A stretch of 64,000 bases of DNA from Tepidamorphus sp. (GTDB lineage Bacteria; Pseudomonadota; Alphaproteobacteria; Rhizobiales; Tepidamorphaceae): assembly GCA_028280885.1 (NCBI GenBank), contig JANQKY010000071.1, forward strand, positions 19,715 through 83,714, in the 5' to 3' direction. Every line of letters begins with the position of its first letter. The first letter of the stretch is position 1. The notes under the pieces were generated by a model. That model saw nothing but the letters and a program-made list of their open reading frames with translations, did not search any database and was not told the origin of the DNA. The translations under genes were made by a program, and so were the position numbers. Positions 55,488-63,322 of this stretch are shown here, in pieces.

Positions 55488-57287
55488 ATGGCCGGCTGGA
55501 CCATCAGGCTCGATGGCGGCGACGCGGCGAATAAGCCGCTGCCCGACAAGGCCCTTATCGGCGGAAAGGGCTTGTCGATCGCCCGCATGGCCGCGCTCGG
55601 CCTGACCGTTCCGCCCGCCTTCGTGATAACCACGCGCGCCTGCGGCGCCTACCAGGCGTGCGGCGACTTTCCCGACGGCCTGTCGGCCGAGATCGCCGAG
55701 GGCATCGCCTGGCTCGAGCAAACGACCGGCCGGCGCTATGGCGCCGGGCCATCGCCTTTGCTGGTCTCCGTGCGCTCCGGCGCAGCGATCTCCATGCCGG
55801 GCATGATGGACACGGTGCTCAACATGGGCATCACGTCGGAAACGGAGGCGGCGCTGGGCGCGGAATGCGGCGATCCGGCGTTTGCCCGCGACACCCATCG
55901 CCGCTTCCACGAACTCTATGCCGCCATCGTCCTGAAGGCCGATGCGGGCGACCTCTCACCCGACGGCGATCCCGCCGATTGGGCCGCACAGGTCGAACGG
56001 GCCGCCGGCATCCCGATCCCCGGCGATCCGGTCGACCGCCTGCATGCCGCCGTCCGCGCGGTCTTCGACAGCTGGAATGCGCGGCGGGCCAAACGCTACC
56101 GCAAGCATCACGACATCCCGGACGATCTCGGCACCGCCGTGACGATCCAGGCGATGGTGTTCGGCAATCTCGGCAAGACGTCGGGCACCGGGGTCCTGTT
56201 CAGCCGCAACCCGATATCGGGCGAGCGGACCCCCTTTGGCGAGTATCTCGCCTGTGCGCAGGGCGAGGACGTGGTCTCCGGCCGCTTCACACCGCAACCG
56301 CTCGACGCGATGCGGGCGCGCGCGCCGGGTGCCTATACGGCCCTGCTTGAGGCCTCGGACACCCTCGAAACCGCCGGCGGCGACGTTCAGGACATCGAGT
56401 TCACCGTCCAGGACGGCACGCTCTTCCTGCTGCAGTCACGCGCCGCCAAGCGGGCGCCGGCGGCGGCCGTGCGCTTTGCCGTCGACATGGTCGATGAAGG
56501 TCTGATCGATCGCCAGACCGCCCTGTCGCGTGTCAGCGCCGACCAGATCCGCAGCCTGCTCGCCCCTCGCCTGAGCGAGGAGACGGCGTCTGCCGCAATC
56601 GTGGCGGCACGGGGCGAAGCCGCCTGCCCCGGCATCGGCATCGGCACGGTCGTCACCGACACCGACGAGGCCGAACGCCGCGCGGCGGCGGGCGAAGACA
56701 TCATTCTCGCCCGCGCGACCACGAGCCCGGAAGACCTGCACGGGATGATCGTCGCCAGGGCGGTGGTGACCGAACAGGGCGGCGCGACGAGCCACGCCGC
56801 CGTCGTCAGCCGGGCGCTCGGCGTCCCGTGCGTGGTCGGCTGCGGCTATGGCGCGGTGACGGCGCTCGCCGCAGAGACGATGACGGTCGACGGCTCCGCC
56901 GGTGCGATCTACCAAGGCGCGCTTCCGGTCGAGGACCCGGACGAGGCGACCCTGTCCGACCTGCGCGTCTTGACCGAATGGGCCGATGCGCTGAGCCCGC
57001 TCAGGGTGGTCGCCCCGGAGGCTCTCGACGAGGATGGCCAAGGCGATCTCCTCGATCTCAACCGCATCGACGGCGGCGAGGATCCCGGTCGCCTGCCCGC
57101 TCTGCTGAACGGTGCCCGTGTTGCGACCGGCGGCGCTCTGTCGACCGATGCCGGCATCAAAGCCGCGCTGCATGCCGGCCTGAAGGTCGTTGTCGGCCGC
57201 CCGCGACTGCCGCTCCTGCTGGCCGCGTTCAACGCCGGCAAACCGCCCGAAGACCGCGAAACGGTCGCGGTTTCCGCCTCCGCATGA
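55488..57287 (+). CDS. PPDK-like phosphotransferase lacking the PEP/pyruvate barrel
   Basis: The 599-residue protein has the N-terminal ATP-grasp part of pyruvate phosphate dikinase: LIGGKGLSIARMA (24-36), ISMPGMMDTVLNMGI (101-115), TSGTGVLFSRNPISGE (231-246) and QDIEFTVQDGTLFLLQSR. A swivel domain follows, with the phosphoryl His436 in EQGGATSHAAVVSRA. PPDK normally continues for another 350 or so residues with the PEP/pyruvate TIM barrel; that part is absent and replaced by about 120 residues unlike it. It should phosphorylate its own His from ATP but needs another protein for the acceptor. The start could also be GTG 55476, overlapping the previous stop. Confidence 0.88.
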   Translation: MAGWTIRLDGGDAANKPLPDKALIGGKGLSIARMAALGLTVPPAFVITTRACGAYQACGDFPDGLSAEIAEGIAWLEQTTGRRYGAGPSPLLVSVRSGAAISMPGMMDTVLNMGITSETEAALGAECGDPAFARDTHRRFHELYAAIVLKADAGDLSPDGDPADWAAQVERAAGIPIPGDPVDRLHAAVRAVFDSWNARRAKRYRKHHDIPDDLGTAVTIQAMVFGNLGKTSGTGVLFSRNPISGERTPFGEYLACAQGEDVVSGRFTPQPLDAMRARAPGAYTALLEASDTLETAGGDVQDIEFTVQDGTLFLLQSRAAKRAPAAAVRFAVDMVDEGLIDRQTALSRVSADQIRSLLAPRLSEETASAAIVAARGEAACPGIGIGTVVTDTDEAERRAAAGEDIILARATTSPEDLHGMIVARAVVTEQGGATSHAAVVSRALGVPCVVGCGYGAVTALAAETMTVDGSAGAIYQGALPVEDPDEATLSDLRVLTEWADALSPLRVVAPEALDEDGQGDLLDLNRIDGGEDPGRLPALLNGARVATGGALSTDAGIKAALHAGLKVVVGRPRLPLLLAAFNAGKPPEDRETVAVSASA

Positions 57288-57309
57288 TCCTGGCCGAACG
57301 AGGACGCCG

Positions 57310-57807
57310 ATGCCGATGAAACCCTCAGACGTCGAAGTGCTGATCGAACTGTTCGAAGCCTCCGACTGGCAGGAAATGCACCTCGAATATCAGGGCGAGG
57401 AACTGTTCCTGTCGAAATCAGCGGATGCCGCAGGCCTTCAGACCGGCACCGTCGCGATCGGCGCGTCGCCTGCCCTGCCAACGCACGCGTCCGCGTCGCT
57501 CGACACCCCGGGGGGCGCGCTAACGCCTTCACCGCGCGGCACGATCGATCCCGACCGCACCGGCTGGGAACCGCTGAAGGCGGCCAATCTCGGCACCTTC
57601 TATCGCGCGCCCAATCCGGAGGCGCCGCCTTATGTCCGTGAAGGCAGCGCCGTCACGCCGGACAGCGAGGTCTGCCTGATCGAGGTGATGAAACTGTTCA
57701 CGACGATCCGCGCCGGTCTGTCGGGAACGGTTCGGGAGATCGTCGCAAGGGACGGCGAGATGGTCGAGTACGGCGCAGTCCTGATGTGGATCGAGCCAAA
57801 TGCCTGA
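57310..57807 (+). CDS. Biotin carboxyl carrier protein
   Basis: The 165-residue AccB-like protein has an N-terminal helical region (VEVLIELFEASDW), a Pro/Ala/Ser linker and a C-terminal biotinyl domain (GTFYRAPNPEAPPYVREG). The biotinyl Lys128 is in CLIEVMKLFTTI. It has 'EVMKL' where AccB usually has 'EAMKL'. It carries carboxybiotin between the carboxylase and carboxyltransferase encoded next. The ATG at 57310 is the first Met of two in MPMK. Confidence 0.93.
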   Translation: MPMKPSDVEVLIELFEASDWQEMHLEYQGEELFLSKSADAAGLQTGTVAIGASPALPTHASASLDTPGGALTPSPRGTIDPDRTGWEPLKAANLGTFYRAPNPEAPPYVREGSAVTPDSEVCLIEVMKLFTTIRAGLSGTVREIVARDGEMVEYGAVLMWIEPNA

Positions 57808-57834
57808 GCAGGCACCGTCAAGCGGGGCTGCGAC

Positions 57835-59196
57835 ATGGCCGTAAGCCGTCTGTTCGTCGCCAATCGCGGCGAGATCGCGTTGCGCGTGATCAGGACCGCG
57901 AAACGGCTCGGCATCGAGACCGTGCTCGGCGTCTCGGCCGCCGACAAGGACGGGCTCCCCGCGCAGATGGCTGACCGGGCGGTGGTTCTGGGCCCGGCCC
58001 CGGCTAAAGACAGCTATCTGGATGTCAACCTGATCCTGCATGCGGCGCTGGCGACCGGCTGCGATGGCCTGCATCCGGGATATGGCTTCCTGTCGGAGAA
58101 ACCGGACCTGTCGCGCCGCTGTGCCGAGGAAGGCCTCACCTTCATCGGCCCGCGTCCTGAAACGATCGAGACGATGGGCGACAAGCTCTCGGCGATCGCC
58201 GTCGCCAGGGCCGCCGGCGTCAAGACGGTGCCCGGCACCGACGACCTTCCGGATGCGCGGGCGGCGGCCGAGGCAGCGGAGGACCTCGGCTATCCCGTGG
58301 TCATCAAGGCGAGCGCCGGCGGCGGCGGCAAGGGCATGTTCCTGGCCCGCTCGCCTGACGGTCTGGAGACCGCCTTCATCGAAGCCACCCGCGAGGCGGA
58401 GGCAGCCTTCGGCGACGGACGCCTCTATATCGAACGCTTCGTCGAACGCGCGCGGCATGTGGAGGTACAGGTGATCGGCGATGGCGAGGGCAACGTCGTC
58501 CATTTCGGCGACCGCGACTGCTCGGTCCAGCGCCGCTACCAGAAACTGATCGAGGAAGCGCCGGTGACCGCCATGCCGGCGGCGCTGCGCGAGGCCTTGT
58601 GGCACTCCGCCGTCACCCTGTGCGCCCATGCGCGCTACCGCGGCGCCGGCACGGTCGAGTTCCTCTATGACGTTACCCGCGAGGACTTCTATTTCATCGA
58701 GGTCAATTCGCGTATCCAGGTCGAGCATCCCGTCACCGAGGAGATCACCGGACACGACCTGATCGAACATCAGATCTCGGCGGCCTCCGGCGGCGGCATC
58801 GCGGTCGCGCAGGACGCGCTGACCTTCACCGGCCACGCCATCGAGGCGCGGATCAACGCCGAGGATCCCGAGGCCGGCTTCCGTCCCGCGCCCGGACGGC
58901 TGACGGCCTGGCACCCGCCTGCCGGCCCCGGCATTCGCCTCGACAGCCATATGCGCCCGGGCGATCTGGTGCCGCCCTTCTACGACAGCATGGTCGGCAA
59001 ATTGATTGTCAGAGGCGAGAGCCGCGAGGCCGCCATCGAGGCCATGCTCAGGGCGATCGGCGACTTCCGCATCGACGGCATCGCCACGACGCTGCCGCTT
59101 GCCGCCAGGATCATCGCCCATCCCGACTTCCGCTCAAACGACATCACGACGCGCTGGCTGGAGGATCGTCTCCTGCCGCCCGCGGACGTGGCCTAA
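57835..59196 (+). CDS. Biotin carboxylase subunit
   Basis: The 453-residue protein is a free-standing biotin carboxylase. It has LFVANRGEIALRVIRTAK at the start, LHPGYGFLSE, the ATP loop IKASAGGGGKGMF, RDCSVQRRYQKLIEEAP and EVNSRIQVEHPVTEEITG, which hold the metal and catalytic residues. It makes carboxyphosphate from ATP and bicarbonate and carboxylates the biotin on its partner. The gene lies 27 bases after the carrier gene and 12 before the carboxyltransferase. The housekeeping AccC is expected elsewhere in the genome. Confidence 0.95.
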   Translation: MAVSRLFVANRGEIALRVIRTAKRLGIETVLGVSAADKDGLPAQMADRAVVLGPAPAKDSYLDVNLILHAALATGCDGLHPGYGFLSEKPDLSRRCAEEGLTFIGPRPETIETMGDKLSAIAVARAAGVKTVPGTDDLPDARAAAEAAEDLGYPVVIKASAGGGGKGMFLARSPDGLETAFIEATREAEAAFGDGRLYIERFVERARHVEVQVIGDGEGNVVHFGDRDCSVQRRYQKLIEEAPVTAMPAALREALWHSAVTLCAHARYRGAGTVEFLYDVTREDFYFIEVNSRIQVEHPVTEEITGHDLIEHQISAASGGGIAVAQDALTFTGHAIEARINAEDPEAGFRPAPGRLTAWHPPAGPGIRLDSHMRPGDLVPPFYDSMVGKLIVRGESREAAIEAMLRAIGDFRIDGIATTLPLAARIIAHPDFRSNDITTRWLEDRLLPPADVA

Positions 59197-59208
59197 GGAG
59201 AAACCGCC

Positions 59209-60669
59209 GTGGCCCATGTGGACTTTCTCGACGAAACGATGCGCGACGGCCAGCAGAGCCTGTGGGGCATGCGCATGCAGGCCGGCATGGCCCTGCCCGT
59301 CTCCCCCCTGATCGACCGCACCGGCTTCCGCGTCATCGATCTTGCCGGCTCCTCGCTGATGGAGGTGCTGATCAAGCATGCCCGGGAGAACCCCTGGGAG
59401 GGGCTCGACCTGCTCGTCAACTCGATGCCGCGCACCCGCCTGCGCGGCGGCATGCGCTCGAACGCCTCGGTCACCTTCGGCGTAACGCCGGATGCGCTGA
59501 TGGATCTGTGGATGCGGCAGTTGAACGAACACGGCATCCGCTCGTTCTGGATCTACGACGTCCTCTACAACATCGACAAGATGCACCGCCTGGCGAAGAT
59601 CGCCAAGGAATACGGCTCCGAGGTCGCCGGCTCCATCATGTTCGTGATGTCGCCGGTTCATACCGACGACTATTTCGCCGAGAAGGCCGGCCGGATGGCG
59701 GCCTCGCCGGACATCGACACGATCCTGCTCTACGACACCGCCGGTGTCCTCGACAAGGAGCGGCTGAGGACGCTGGTTCCGGCGATCCAGGCCAAGATCG
59801 GCGGCAAGCCGATGGAGTTCCACGCCAACAACATTCTCGGGCTGTCCGGCCGCGCCTATCTCGATGCGGTCGATCTCGGCATCACGATCCTGCACACCGC
59901 CTCCCGGCCGATGGCGAACGGCCCGTCGGTGCCCTCAACCGAAAGCGTGGTCAAGAACCTCGAATTGCTCGGCCACACCCATGATCTCGACGCCTCGCTG
60001 TTCAAGCCGGTCGCCGATCACTTCGAGGCGGTCGGCAAGGCCGCCGGCTTCCTGGTCAACCAGTTCAACGAATATGACGTCTTGTCGGTCGAACATCAGA
60101 TCCCCGGCGGCATGACCGGCACGCTGAAGGCCCAGCTTGCCCAGCACAACATGTCGGACAAGCTCGACGCGGTGCTGGAGGAAACCGCGACCGTGCGCCG
60201 CGAACTCGGCTATCCGGGCATGGCGACGCCGTTCTCGCAGCTGGTGGGAACGCTCGCCGTCCTCAACATCGTCACCGGCAAGCGCTACTCGGTGATCCCC
60301 GACGAGGTGATCCAGTACGCGGCAGGCTACTACGGCGAGACGGTCGCGCCGATCGAGCCGGATGTGCTCGACCGCATCATGACCTCGTCGCGCGCCGCGG
60401 ACGTGCTCGACAGCCCGCCCGAGCAGCCATCCATAGAAGACCTGCAGAAGCGCTATGGGACAACCGATCCCGACGAGTTGATCCTGCGTGCGCTGGTGCC
60501 GGAGCCCGCGCTTAAGAAGATGTGGCAGGCAGGACCGGTCAAGACCACCTATCCGCTGCTCTCCTCGCCGGAACTCGACCGCGTCCGCAAGCTGCTCAGG
60601 GTCGCCAACCTGCCGTTGCTGCAGATCAGGTCGGCGGAGATGACCCTGACCCTTCGCAAGAGCGCCTGA
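59209..60669 (+). CDS. Pyruvate-carboxylase-type carboxyltransferase with altered metal site
   Basis: The 486-residue protein has an HMGL-like barrel (DETMRDGQQSLWGMRM at 8-23) and a C-terminal PYC_OADA domain (VEHQIPGGMTGTLKAQLA, TPFSQLVGTLAV), the layout of pyruvate carboxylase and oxaloacetate decarboxylase alpha. Asp13 and His205 match the metal ligands, but the carbamylated Lys of the KDMAG motif is Tyr175 (ILLYDTAGV) and the second His of HTH is Asn207 (FHANN). The biotin carrier and carboxylase are separate proteins. It probably moves a carboxyl group to an unusual acceptor. Its stop overlaps the thiolase start by one base (TGATG). Confidence 0.9.
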   Translation: MAHVDFLDETMRDGQQSLWGMRMQAGMALPVSPLIDRTGFRVIDLAGSSLMEVLIKHARENPWEGLDLLVNSMPRTRLRGGMRSNASVTFGVTPDALMDLWMRQLNEHGIRSFWIYDVLYNIDKMHRLAKIAKEYGSEVAGSIMFVMSPVHTDDYFAEKAGRMAASPDIDTILLYDTAGVLDKERLRTLVPAIQAKIGGKPMEFHANNILGLSGRAYLDAVDLGITILHTASRPMANGPSVPSTESVVKNLELLGHTHDLDASLFKPVADHFEAVGKAAGFLVNQFNEYDVLSVEHQIPGGMTGTLKAQLAQHNMSDKLDAVLEETATVRRELGYPGMATPFSQLVGTLAVLNIVTGKRYSVIPDEVIQYAAGYYGETVAPIEPDVLDRIMTSSRAADVLDSPPEQPSIEDLQKRYGTTDPDELILRALVPEPALKKMWQAGPVKTTYPLLSSPELDRVRKLLRVANLPLLQIRSAEMTLTLRKSA

Positions 60670-61850
60670 TGGCGGCGCGCCCAACGACAGGACGGCGGGC
60701 CGTCATCGTCGATATCGTTCGCACGCCGTTCGGCCGTGGCCGCGAAGGCGGTGCACTCGCGCACCGCCATCCCGTCGACCTGCTCGCCCTGACCTTGCAG
60801 GCGCTTCAGCAGCGCACCGGCGTCGATCCGGCCCTGATCGAGGACGTCATTGCCGGCTGCGTCCTCCAGGTCGGCGAGCAGGCGGCCAATATCGGCAGGC
60901 AGGCGGTGCTTGCGGCGGGATGGCCCGTAGCGATCCCGGCGGTGACGCTCGACCGCAAATGCGGCTCCGGCCAGCAGGCGATGGAGTTCGCCGCGCAGGG
61001 GATCATCGCCGGCGCCTACGACATCGCCGTTGCCTGCGGCGTCGAGATGATGAGCCGGATCGAGATGAAGTCGAACCGGATGGACCGCGACGCTCTCGGG
61101 CCGATGCACCATGCCCGCTATCCCGACGGCATGGTGCATCAGGGTATCTCGGCGGAACTGATCGCCGCCGAATGGACCCTTTCGCGCCGGGATATGGACG
61201 CCTATGCCCTTCGCTCGCACCGGCTCGCCGACGCCTCGCGCGACCGGCTCAGACACGGCATCGTGCCGATCGACACCGTCGACCGGGACGAAGGCATTCG
61301 CGCCGATACGAGCCTGGAAAAACTCGCCGGCCTGAAACCGGCCTACCAGACGGCGGCGATCACCGGGCGGTTTCCGCAGATTGGCTGGTCGGTGACCGCC
61401 GGCAACGCAAGCCAGGTCACCGACGGCGCCGGCGCCATGCTGATCGTCGAGGAAAGAACGGCGGAGCGGCTCGGCCTCACGCCCCGCGCCGCGGTGACGG
61501 CCTTCGCGGTGACCGGCAGCGATCCGATCCTGATGCTGACGGGTCCGATCCCGGCGACGCGGAAGCTGCTGGCGAAGACCGGCCTGACGATCGCCGATAT
61601 CGATGCCTTCGAGGTGAACGAAGCCTTCGCCAGCGTGGTGCTCGCCTGGCTTGAGGCAACCGGCGCGGACCCCGACCGTGTCAACCGATACGGCGGCGCG
61701 ATCGCGCTTGGCCATCCCGTCGGCGCGTCGGGCCTTCGCCTCACCGCGAACCTCTTGGCGGCCCTTGAGGACACGAACGGCCGGCTCGGCCTTCAAACCA
61801 TGTGCGAGAGCGGCGGCATGGCCAATGCGACGCTGATCGAACGTCTGTAG
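60669..61850 (+). CDS. Acetyl-CoA acetyltransferase-type thiolase
   Basis: The 393-residue thiolase has the full catalytic set: Cys98 in LDRKCGSGQQAME, His in ALGHPVGASGLR and the second Cys in QTMCESGGMANA. It cleaves 3-ketoacyl-CoA with CoA. It is the last gene of the operon and likely performs the final cleavage of the carboxylated and CoA-activated product. It is a different type from the first thiolase at 47937. Confidence 0.94.
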   Translation: MAARPTTGRRAVIVDIVRTPFGRGREGGALAHRHPVDLLALTLQALQQRTGVDPALIEDVIAGCVLQVGEQAANIGRQAVLAAGWPVAIPAVTLDRKCGSGQQAMEFAAQGIIAGAYDIAVACGVEMMSRIEMKSNRMDRDALGPMHHARYPDGMVHQGISAELIAAEWTLSRRDMDAYALRSHRLADASRDRLRHGIVPIDTVDRDEGIRADTSLEKLAGLKPAYQTAAITGRFPQIGWSVTAGNASQVTDGAGAMLIVEERTAERLGLTPRAAVTAFAVTGSDPILMLTGPIPATRKLLAKTGLTIADIDAFEVNEAFASVVLAWLEATGADPDRVNRYGGAIALGHPVGASGLRLTANLLAALEDTNGRLGLQTMCESGGMANATLIERL

Positions 61851-61885
61851 GCGGGGCAGACCCTGTTCATGATCTCCGGTTCGGA

Positions 61886-62623
61886 TCAGGCCGCCGTGCG
61901 CTGCCCGTCGGACGGGGCGAAGGCGTCGGCCGGCATGCGTGAGATCGACAGCCGGGTGCGCTTGATGTGAATGCGCGTCAGGCGCGCGGCCCGTTTCGCA
62001 TCGCCCGACAACACGGTGTCGGTCATCGCCCGGTATTCCTCGAACTGCTTGCGCCGGTCCTGTGGCGACATGCGGGTCTGGAACTGCAGCCGCAGCAGAT
62101 GGATCTGCATCATCGGAATGATGCGGGCCAGTTCCTGGTTGTTGGCGGCCTTGATCAGCACGTCGTAATACTCGCGCCGCTTGTCCATGAATGCGAGCGT
62201 GTCGCCGCGCGCCTCGTGGTCCATCAGTTCCCGCGAAACGGTCTCGAATTCCGGACGCATGGACCCCGAGCCGATCGCCCTGGTCGCCAATTCGACGACG
62301 AGACTTGTGACGACCTCCAGAACGCGCAGGATGTCGTCGACCTCCTTCTGGCTGAGCGCCCGCAGATAGGCTCCCCGATTCTGGCTGAGCGTGACGATCC
62401 CTTCCGCGGACAGCCGTTTAAGCGCCTCGCGCACCGGACCCCGGCTGATGTTCAGCGAATGCGTGAGATCCGCCTCGACCAGGCGCTGACCGGGCACCAG
62501 GCGTCCCGATCTGAGGCCTGAGAGGATCGCATCGACGACCACGTCCGGCGAACTTTTCTGGGTTCGCGGGGCCTTGGTTTCACGCTTTGGCGATGTCTGT
62601 TCTGATTTGACGGTTTGAGACAT
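61886..62623 (-). CDS. GntR family regulator (FCD type), likely regulon controller
   Basis: The 245-residue protein has the winged helix (SLNISRGPVREALKRLSAEGIV, given as its recognition part at about 53-74) and an FCD ligand domain. FadR-type members bind T-N-G-T-N3-A-C-N-A palindromes, the pattern seen at four or five places in 41-63 kb. It is convergent with the last thiolase of the carboxylase operon. The ATCTGT-TC-ACAGAT palindrome at 62664-62677, 40 bases before it, could be a separate site. That it is the regulator of these genes is inference. Confidence 0.9.
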   Translation of the reverse strand: MSQTVKSEQTSPKRETKAPRTQKSSPDVVVDAILSGLRSGRLVPGQRLVEADLTHSLNISRGPVREALKRLSAEGIVTLSQNRGAYLRALSQKEVDDILRVLEVVTSLVVELATRAIGSGSMRPEFETVSRELMDHEARGDTLAFMDKRREYYDVLIKAANNQELARIIPMMQIHLLRLQFQTRMSPQDRRKQFEEYRAMTDTVLSGDAKRAARLTRIHIKRTRLSISRMPADAFAPSDGQRTAA

Positions 62624-62707
62624 TTTCGATGTCTTACTGCAATTGGGTCCTGGGACACGATTAATCTGTTCACAGATCGGATTTTACACCGGATATCCGG
62701 CCGGAGA

Positions 62708-63166
62708 CTACGATACCTCGTGGATATGGTAACGAGGCCCCGCCTTCAAGCGCTCGCCGACGCCGACGCACAGTATCCGGTTGAGCCAGGCCCATCGCGG
62801 CGAAGCGGTTTCGAATCTCGGCTGGATACGAAAATAGAGCCGTTCCGGCGGCACGAGGTCGCCGCGCGCAAGGGCGGCGAGATCCTCTGGCGCGCCATGC
62901 CGGATGCCCTCGTATCGGCAGTAGATCAGCGCGCCGTCCTGTGCCTCGATCGTCAGGCGAACATCCAGCAGCAGCACATCGTCCGCGCGGGTCAGTGCCC
63001 AGTCGCCGCCGCCCGGCAGCACGCGCCCCGAAAACCGCTCGCCCTCGACCGATCCGCCGGCGACCATGACGATCTTGCGGGTCCCCGCAGGCGTATCGCC
63101 GAGCATCCGGGCCGGTTCCAGATGGACCGTCAAAAGCGCGAGCGGTCGCGTGTGCAACGGTAGCAT
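62708..63166 (-). CDS. DUF3237 family protein
   Basis: The 152-residue protein from ATG 63166 (MLPLHTRPLALLTVHLEPA) has the length and pattern of DUF3237: GTRKIVMVAGGSVEGERFSG near 30 and a C-terminal part ending RILCVGVGERLKAGPRYHIHEV. Members are small beta-barrel proteins of unknown activity that often sit in catabolic operons. The open frame continues upstream across the intergenic region without supporting features. Confidence 0.82.
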   Translation of the reverse strand: MLPLHTRPLALLTVHLEPARMLGDTPAGTRKIVMVAGGSVEGERFSGRVLPGGGDWALTRADDVLLLDVRLTIEAQDGALIYCRYEGIRHGAPEDLAALARGDLVPPERLYFRIQPRFETASPRWAWLNRILCVGVGERLKAGPRYHIHEVS

Positions 63167-63232
63167 GGTGGGGTGTCCCGAATGTCCAACCCTGCAACGG
63201 TAGCACCATACTACACAATTTTGAAGGACATT

Positions 63233-63245
63233 ATTGCCTGACAAT
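63233..63245. promoter_or_regulatory. Degenerate operator-like palindrome (copy 5)
   Basis: ATTGCCTGACAAT keeps the outer ATTG/CAAT arms of the copies at 46225-50785 but has one change in the inner arm (C for T). It lies in the 156-base gap between the divergent DUF3237 and SDR genes. It is weaker than the others. Confidence 0.4.
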
Positions 63246-63322
63246 TTGATAGGATTTAGGATCGAACCAGCTGGAACACGAGCTGATCCGGCGCGGTTTG
63301 GATCGGCAACGGAGGAAACGAT

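Noticed and set aside
50952..57287. Direct assignment as phenylphosphate synthase
   Set aside because: The split layout is reminiscent, but there is no UbiD-type phenylphosphate carboxylase nearby and the domain order differs; kept only as an analogy.
55488..60669. Housekeeping gluconeogenic module (PPDK plus pyruvate carboxylase)
   Set aside because: The PPDK-like protein lacks the pyruvate/PEP barrel and the carboxyltransferase lacks two metal ligands; the two CoA ligases, thiolases and swivel protein also argue for a catabolic pathway.
57310..60669. Acetyl-CoA or propionyl-CoA carboxylase
   Set aside because: The carboxyltransferase is HMGL/PYC_OADA type, not the crotonase-type AccD/PccB.
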